This document shows positions 5,719 through 10,989 of a DNA stretch of 10,989 nucleotides, piece by piece (the stretch's first letter is position 1; the number at the start of each line of letters is the position of its first letter). This DNA is from Pelotomaculum sp. UBA3103 (GTDB lineage Bacteria > Bacillota > Desulfotomaculia > Desulfotomaculales > Pelotomaculaceae). The stretch covers positions 1-10,989 of the forward strand of contig DFAP01000114.1 of the NCBI GenBank assembly GCA_002365855.1, written 5' to 3'. Below the pieces are notes generated by a model that was not told where the DNA came from, did no database searches, and worked only from the letters and a program-made list of their open reading frames with translations. Both the position numbers and the translations under genes were made by a program.

Positions 5719-7086
5719 ATGGCGCAGGAAATTTTACCCAAAGCTTGCGATCTGAGCTGTGCGCTTAAAATATTGAATGGTTGGTTCTGTGTTGGCACTG
5801 AAGATATGCTGAAACTAGCGGGCAGTTTCCGGCAGGCCATGCTGGACGGCCTGGATGGACATCAGGGACCGCTTAAAATGTATCCTTCATTTTTGAATAC
5901 ACCAACGGGTGAAGAAACGGGTCTTTATTTATCTGTCGATTTTGGTGGTACAAATATTCGTGTTTACCTGGTAGAACTTCTGGGACGAGGGCAGGCCGTG
6001 ATCAAAAAAGGGAACACGTTTCTCCTGAAGGACCCCATCCTCGGCTATGATTACACTTCTAATACAGCAACAGGAACAGAGCTTTTTGATTTTTTAGCTG
6101 CTCAGATTGAGGACCTGGCTGATTCAGATGTATATTACCCGTTGGGCCATACCTTTTCATTTCCTTCCCGTTTGGAGGATGTTAATAAAGCATTTCTGAT
6201 CAAGTGGACCAAGGAAATAAGAACTAACCTGGTGGAAGGCAGGGACATCAACCTTCTCCTGTCTGACGCGCTGGAACGCCGTGGCCTGTATAAAATTAAG
6301 CCTGTTGCTGTTATTAATGATACTGTCAGCACACTACTGACTGCTGCGTACAGCGACCCTAACGCGGACATCGGTTCCATTTGCGGTACAGGCCATAATA
6401 CCTGTTATCTTGAGTCGAAAGCTCCGGGTACCAATGAAGCTATGATTATTAACATAGAGTCAGGCAACTTTGACTGTGTGAATGAGAACATATTTGATCA
6501 GCGTCTGGACAGGGACAGCCAAAAACCGGGTGAGCAGCGTCTTGAAAAGATGGTATCCGGCCGCTACCTGGGTGAGCTGATGCGCTTGATAATATATGAG
6601 CTCACGGTAAGCGGGCATTTGTTTGAGGGCAGGCGCCATATAACTTTAGAGCCTTACAGCCTGGATACAGAAAACATCTCCAGAATTTTAGCCGATGATA
6701 GCCAGGAGATGACAGGTGTGGGTACGTGGCTGAAAGAATCATTAGGGATACAAGCGCCCGCACACAAGGAGATGGAGGCCATACGAAGTATCGCTACCCT
6801 TCTGACTGAACGCTCGGCCCGTCTGGTAGCTACAAGTTACCTGGGGATTCTCCTGCACATTGACCCCGGGGTCACCCGTGATCATACTATAGCTATTGAC
6901 GGTACACTTTACGAAAAAATGCCCGGATACTCCCGTTCACTTAAGGAAGCCCTGGATGCGACACTACAGGACAAGGCGGGACGGGTAAAGGTTAAACTAA
7001 TCAAGGAGGGTTCCGGCATAGGAGCGGCAGTTGCCGCATCTATGGCTGTTAAATGTTCAAATAAGTGCCTGGCAACAGACTTATGA
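5719..7086 (+). CDS. Eukaryote-type hexokinase (hexokinase family, ASKHA fold)
   Basis: A 455-residue cytoplasmic sugar kinase that would phosphorylate glucose or a related hexose with ATP. It is clearly of the eukaryotic hexokinase family rather than the bacterial ROK or Glk types: phosphate-1 motif DFGGTN (74-79), the substrate block TFSFPSRLED followed by KWTKEI, VINDTVSTLL with catalytic Asp201, phosphate-2 motif GTGHN (223-227), and INIESGNF with the sugar-binding Glu247. In yeast and mammalian enzymes the equivalents are TFSFPC, NDTVGT, GTG-N-CY and EWG-F, so Ser-Arg after TFSFP and Ser-Gly-Asn after the Glu are local changes. The length is that of one hexokinase unit. I chose ATG 5719 because AGGAG sits six bases upstream; an in-frame ATG at 5659 overlaps the -10 box and would lie before the transcript start. 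The activase gene follows after 64 bases. Confidence 0.9.
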   Translation: MAQEILPKACDLSCALKILNGWFCVGTEDMLKLAGSFRQAMLDGLDGHQGPLKMYPSFLNTPTGEETGLYLSVDFGGTNIRVYLVELLGRGQAVIKKGNTFLLKDPILGYDYTSNTATGTELFDFLAAQIEDLADSDVYYPLGHTFSFPSRLEDVNKAFLIKWTKEIRTNLVEGRDINLLLSDALERRGLYKIKPVAVINDTVSTLLTAAYSDPNADIGSICGTGHNTCYLESKAPGTNEAMIINIESGNFDCVNENIFDQRLDRDSQKPGEQRLEKMVSGRYLGELMRLIIYELTVSGHLFEGRRHITLEPYSLDTENISRILADDSQEMTGVGTWLKESLGIQAPAHKEMEAIRSIATLLTERSARLVATSYLGILLHIDPGVTRDHTIAIDGTLYEKMPGYSRSLKEALDATLQDKAGRVKVKLIKEGSGIGAAVAASMAVKCSNKCLATDL

Positions 7087-7138
7087 ACGACCGTTATCTA
7101 TTTATCAGATATGGTTAGAAGACAAATCAAAACTACTT

Positions 7139-7145
7139 GGGGTGA
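7139..7145 (+). promoter_or_regulatory. Ribosome binding site deciding the TTG start of the activase
   Basis: GGGGTGA lies five bases before the TTG at 7151. An in-frame GTG at 7142 is inside this site and is therefore unlikely as the start. No promoter or terminator is apparent in the 64 bases after the hexokinase stop, which supports co-transcription. Confidence 0.5.
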
Positions 7146-7150
7146 CTAAA

Positions 7151-10100
7151 TTGAGGTCATTAGGTTTATGTGTTGGTGCTTCAAATATTAGCCTGGTTTT
7201 ATTGGAAAAAAGAAATAATGAAGATATTCAAGTACTCAAGACAGTGATCCTGCCACATGAGGGTAACCCTCGCAAAGCTATTATGACCGTGATTGATGAA
7301 CAGCTTCTAAAAAGCGTTGATGGGATTGCGGTTACAGGAAGAAAACTTAGAAACAAGTTATGCGCTTCTTCCATCTCCGAGCCGGAAGCAGTGGAATATG
7401 CATATAAGTACCTGGCACATCCATACAGCGGCGCGGACATCATTGTAAGCGCAGGCGGGGAAACTTTCATGGCTTACGAGTTGGACAGGGAAGGCAGGAT
7501 CACCAACGTCTATACCGGGAACAAGTGTGCTTCCGGAACTGGCGAGTTTTTTTTGCAGCAAATCAAAAGGATGAACCTGACGGTGGAGGAAGCTGTTAAC
7601 GGGTCAGACCTGGATAAACCTTACAAGGTAGCGGGCAGGTGCTCTGTCTTCTGCAAGAGTGACTGTACCCATGCAATGAATAAAGGAACGCCTAAAGGGC
7701 GCGTAACATCTGGCCTTTGCGAAATGATGGCCGTAAAAATCATTGAGCTGCTTAAAAAAACCAATCCTCAAAAAGTCTTGTTGGTTGGTGGCGTTTCTGC
7801 TAATACGGCCATGATTCACTTTCTAAATAAAGCTTTTCCCGTTTTGCATGTGCCTGAACAGGCAAAATATTTTGAGGCACTGGGTGCGGCTTTGTGGGCA
7901 CTGGATGCGGAGACAAAACCAATTAGTTCTATTGATGAACTTTTTAAAGAGGGGGAAAGCTCTTATTCGGTGCTGCCTGTGATTGAGGATTTTATCCCCA
8001 GTGTGAAGTTCAAACAGGCCTTCGGGAAAGAAGCGGTTGAAGGAGATACCTGTATAATTGGTTTGGACGTAGGTTCCACAACAACTAAAGCCGTCCTCAT
8101 GAGAACCGGGGACAATGCTATTCTGGCAAGCTGTTATTTACGTACCAATGGTGATCCGGTAGGGGCTTCCAGAGCCTGTTACCGGGCTCTTAACCAGCAG
8201 GTTGGTGCGAACATTGAAATTATCGGGTTGGGGGTTACCGGCTCTGGCAGGCAGATAGCAGGACTTCACGCCCTGACTCCGGCCGTGATCAACGAAATTA
8301 TTGCTCACGCGACCGCAGCCGTATATTTTGATCCTATGGTAGATACTATTTTTGAAATTGGGGGCCAGGATGCAAAATACACTTTTATAACCAACGGGGT
8401 TGCCTCAGATTACGCCATGAATGAAGCCTGTTCGGCGGGCACCGGTTCTTTCCTCGAGGAGGCGGCTAGAGAATCTTTGTATATTAGCACTGAAGATATC
8501 GGGGATATTGCCCTGAAAAGCAAAAGACCCCTGAATTTCAGCGACCAGTGCGCCGCCTTTATCAGCAGTGACATTAAAAGCGCTATCCAGGAAGGCGCCA
8601 GGGTTGAAGACCTCGCGGCCGGACTGGTTTACTCCATATGTATGAATTATATCAACAGGGTAAAAGGAAACAGGGCAGTCGGGCAAAAGGTCTTTATGCA
8701 GGGAGGGGTTTGTTACAACAAAGCTGTTCCCGCAGCCATGGCAGCTCTCACCGGCAAAGAAATAATAGTCCCTCCGGAGCCTGGTTTAATGGGAGCCTTC
8801 GGCGTTGCTCTTGAGGTAAAGAACAAGCTTGAACTGGGGTTGCTTCAGCCTATGCGCTATGATTTGGCTGAACTAGAGGCCCGTGAGGTGTTCTATGAAC
8901 AGCCCTTTATCTGTGCCGGGGGGAAAGAGAAGTGCGACCGTAAATGCGCCATCAGCCTGATCAGGATCAAGGAAAAGGTGTATCCCTTTGGCGGGGCTTG
9001 CAATAAATATGTCAACCTTGTCCGCAGCAGGGAACAGCAGGACTTGGATAAGCTTGACCTGATAGGCCTGCGGGAGAGGCTGGCCTTTAAAAAATACGGG
9101 TCCGGCGGCGCCAGCCTGCTGCCGCCCAACCACAAAACCGTGGCAATCAACAATTCCCTGCTGACGAATACATTGTTTCCTCTTTATTATAACTTTTTTA
9201 CCGCGCTGGGGTTTGATGTCCTGCTTCGTGATGAAATTGATCAGGAAGGCATGGAGAGGCGAGGCGCGGAATTTTGCTACCCGGTAGAAATAGCGCATGG
9301 CTCGCTGATGAGCGCGTTGAGAAAAGAGCCAGATATTATTTTCCTTCCGCATGTAGCTTCCATGCCTGTCAAAAACGGTGCCGATACAAGTGTGACCTGC
9401 CCGTTCGTACAGGCGGAGCCCTACTACTTGAGGGCTGCTTTTAAAGAATTGGCGGACAAAGTGGTGTTAAGCCCTGTTCTCAATTTCTCGCGAGGATACG
9501 GGCATGAACATGATGTTTTTATAGCTGTAGCCAAACAGCTCGGCATTAAATCAAAATATGCTAAAGAAGCTTTTGATTTGGCGGTTAAGGCGCAAAACAA
9601 CTTTCATGGTGAGTGCCAGGAAACCGGCAGCGCGTTCATTGAGGACCTGGAACAGCATCCGGAAGAGACAGCCGTTGTTCTTTTTGGCAGGCCTTACAAT
9701 GCCTTAACCAAGAAGGCTAACATGGGAATACCTCAAAAACTTGCGACGAGGGGCTACAGGGTCATACCATATGATTTTCTTCCTTACGCCGATGAGGAGC
9801 CATCTGACAGCATGTTCTGGGCGCTGGGGCAAACTATCTTGAAAGCGGCTAAATTCACCAAGCGTCACCCTCAGCTTTACCCGGTCTATATAACTAATTT
9901 CAGCTGTGGGCCGGATTCCTTCCTGGTCGGCTTTTTCAGGGAAATTATGGGAGAAAAACCTTCTCTAACCCTGGAGTTGGATAGTCACACTGCTGACGCG
10001 GGTCTTGACACCCGGATTGAGGCTTTTTTGGACGTAATTAAAAGCTATGTGGAGATAAGCAGGAACAAAAAGCCACCGGAAGTCTTTGATTTTAAACCGG

Positions 10101-10989
10101 CCGAGGTTATATCCGAGGGAGGTAAAACCTGGGTGCGCAGCTCAACGGGAATAAAATACTCCCTTACAGATCCCAAGGTGCACGTACTTACACCCTCTAT
10201 GGGAGATCTGGGGTCGAAATTGCTGGCGGCATCCCTGCGGCATGTGGGTATAAGGGCTTTTCCTGTGCCTGCGCCGACTGAGAAAGAATTAAAGATCGGA
10301 AAGGGATACGCGTCATGCAAGGAATGCCTGCCCCTGATCCTGACACTGGGAAGTTTGATGGAGTACCTGGGAAACAGGCAGGACACCCAAGAAATTTTAG
10401 TATATTTTATGCCTACATCCCCCGGGCCCTGCAGGTTTGGTCAGTATAATGTGCTTATTAAAAATTTGATCAGCAAAATGCGGATAAAAGACGTCGCACA
10501 AATTTCCCTCACCTGCGATAACAGTTATGCCGGCATGGGCAACGAATTTTCTGTCAGGGCATGGCAGGCTATTATAATTGCTGACGTGATGGAAGAAATA
10601 TACAGTGCCTTACTGACAACAGCCAGGGATAAAGAAAGAGCGCTTGGTATCTACAACAGTGTATGCGGGAAGATTGTCGAGAGCCTGGAAAAGGACAACT
10701 GGAAAACCGTTAAGGATAAATTGCGCAAGGCGACAGCTATGCTTAAGAAGATTGAAAGAGTTCAATCCATTGAAACAACACCCAGGGCGGCCTTAGTTGG
10801 TGAAATATATGTTAGAAGAGACGGGTTCTCAAGACAGTATCTTGTTGAAAGACTTGCGGAAAAAGGTATCATGGTCAAGACTGCGCCCATATCAGAATGG
10901 ATATACTACTGCGATCACCTCCTTAATAATAAAGATGATAGCAGAAAAAAAGGATTTATCAGTAGTTACGTTGAGCATATTGTTAAGTA
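7151..10989 (+). CDS. Giant acyl-CoA dehydratase activase-type protein (two ASKHA domains, DUF2229, HgdB-like), cut at right edge
   Basis: An uninterrupted frame of 1279 residues that runs off the window without a stop; family members I know of are about 1400 residues. Residues about 1-290 form a first BadF/BadG/BcrA/BcrD-type ASKHA half: CVGAS, AGGET (101-105), CASGTG with Cys126, CSVFCKSDC (164-172). Residues about 301-585 form a second, canonical half: GLDVGSTTTK (304-313), EIGGQD (402-407), CSAGTG with Cys427, CAAF with Cys467. In the known activase HgdC two such cysteines per monomer hold one [4Fe-4S] cluster between two subunits. A cysteine-rich linker follows (Cys588, 595, 599, 617), then a DUF2229 region (about 662-965, FSCGPDSF with Cys919), then an HgdB/BcrB-like region (about 1010 onward; CKEC 1056-1059, GPCRFGQY with Cys1094, LTCDNSY with Cys1122, GEIYVRRDGFS). 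Such activases use ATP to push electrons to a dehydratase or reductase. The real partner and substrate are unknown. TTG start. Confidence 0.9.
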   Translation, partial: MRSLGLCVGASNISLVLLEKRNNEDIQVLKTVILPHEGNPRKAIMTVIDEQLLKSVDGIAVTGRKLRNKLCASSISEPEAVEYAYKYLAHPYSGADIIVSAGGETFMAYELDREGRITNVYTGNKCASGTGEFFLQQIKRMNLTVEEAVNGSDLDKPYKVAGRCSVFCKSDCTHAMNKGTPKGRVTSGLCEMMAVKIIELLKKTNPQKVLLVGGVSANTAMIHFLNKAFPVLHVPEQAKYFEALGAALWALDAETKPISSIDELFKEGESSYSVLPVIEDFIPSVKFKQAFGKEAVEGDTCIIGLDVGSTTTKAVLMRTGDNAILASCYLRTNGDPVGASRACYRALNQQVGANIEIIGLGVTGSGRQIAGLHALTPAVINEIIAHATAAVYFDPMVDTIFEIGGQDAKYTFITNGVASDYAMNEACSAGTGSFLEEAARESLYISTEDIGDIALKSKRPLNFSDQCAAFISSDIKSAIQEGARVEDLAAGLVYSICMNYINRVKGNRAVGQKVFMQGGVCYNKAVPAAMAALTGKEIIVPPEPGLMGAFGVALEVKNKLELGLLQPMRYDLAELEAREVFYEQPFICAGGKEKCDRKCAISLIRIKEKVYPFGGACNKYVNLVRSREQQDLDKLDLIGLRERLAFKKYGSGGASLLPPNHKTVAINNSLLTNTLFPLYYNFFTALGFDVLLRDEIDQEGMERRGAEFCYPVEIAHGSLMSALRKEPDIIFLPHVASMPVKNGADTSVTCPFVQAEPYYLRAAFKELADKVVLSPVLNFSRGYGHEHDVFIAVAKQLGIKSKYAKEAFDLAVKAQNNFHGECQETGSAFIEDLEQHPEETAVVLFGRPYNALTKKANMGIPQKLATRGYRVIPYDFLPYADEEPSDSMFWALGQTILKAAKFTKRHPQLYPVYITNFSCGPDSFLVGFFREIMGEKPSLTLELDSHTADAGLDTRIEAFLDVIKSYVEISRNKKPPEVFDFKPAEVISEGGKTWVRSSTGIKYSLTDPKVHVLTPSMGDLGSKLLAASLRHVGIRAFPVPAPTEKELKIGKGYASCKECLPLILTLGSLMEYLGNRQDTQEILVYFMPTSPGPCRFGQYNVLIKNLISKMRIKDVAQISLTCDNSYAGMGNEFSVRAWQAIIIADVMEEIYSALLTTARDKERALGIYNSVCGKIVESLEKDNWKTVKDKLRKATAMLKKIERVQSIETTPRAALVGEIYVRRDGFSRQYLVERLAEKGIMVKTAPISEWIYYCDHLLNNKDDSRKKGFISSYVEHIVK

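Noticed and set aside
8873..9352. Antisense open frame of about 159 codons inside the activase gene
   Set aside because: The + strand frame is continuous and conserved across the same bases; the antisense frame shows no recognisable domain.

Overview
The window reads as a chromosomal segment of an anaerobic, Gram-positive-type bacterium, most likely a Clostridia member of the Peptococcaceae / Pelotomaculum-Desulfotomaculum kind. This is inferred from gene content: a VanW/PG-binding-4 envelope protein, a TRAP transporter, a eukaryote-type hexokinase and a giant 2-hydroxyacyl-CoA dehydratase/benzoyl-CoA reductase-type activase. It also fits the strong AGGAGG-like ribosome binding sites and the frequent TTG starts. 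I cannot name the species from the sequence alone. Every recognisable gene is on the + strand. I see no tRNA, rRNA, CRISPR array, insertion sequence or phage module.

Layout: a small GNAT acetyltransferase (54-419); an AT-rich gap of about 330 bases with a possible extended -10 promoter and a small hairpin; a 500-residue VanW-family membrane-anchored protein (752-2254); a 356-base gap that looks like a structured RNA leader (2255-2610); a three-gene TRAP transporter operon in the order binding protein, small permease, large permease (2611-5518); a strong intrinsic terminator (5560-5599); an extended -10 promoter (5652-5660); a hexokinase (5719-7086); and a very large acyl-CoA dehydratase activase-type protein (7151 to the right edge, where it is cut off).

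How they work together: the TRAP genes form one secondary uptake system for an organic acid or similar solute that cannot be named from sequence. Its binding-protein gene is preceded by two U-tract hairpins, a run of five evenly spaced GG pairs and a duplicated Shine-Dalgarno sequence, so transcription or translation of the operon may be controlled by the leader. The hexokinase and the activase follow each other closely downstream of a separate promoter and may be co-transcribed. The activase joins in one chain two ASKHA ATPase halves, a cysteine-rich linker, a DUF2229 region and an HgdB/BcrB-like region, so activator and possible electron acceptor lie on the same polypeptide.

Most worth a second look: the TRAP leader, the 28-bp perfect palindrome inside the large permease gene, the bacterial copy of a eukaryote-type hexokinase, and the single-chain activase whose first ASKHA half has lost canonical nucleotide-binding residues but kept the cluster cysteines and gained extra ones.
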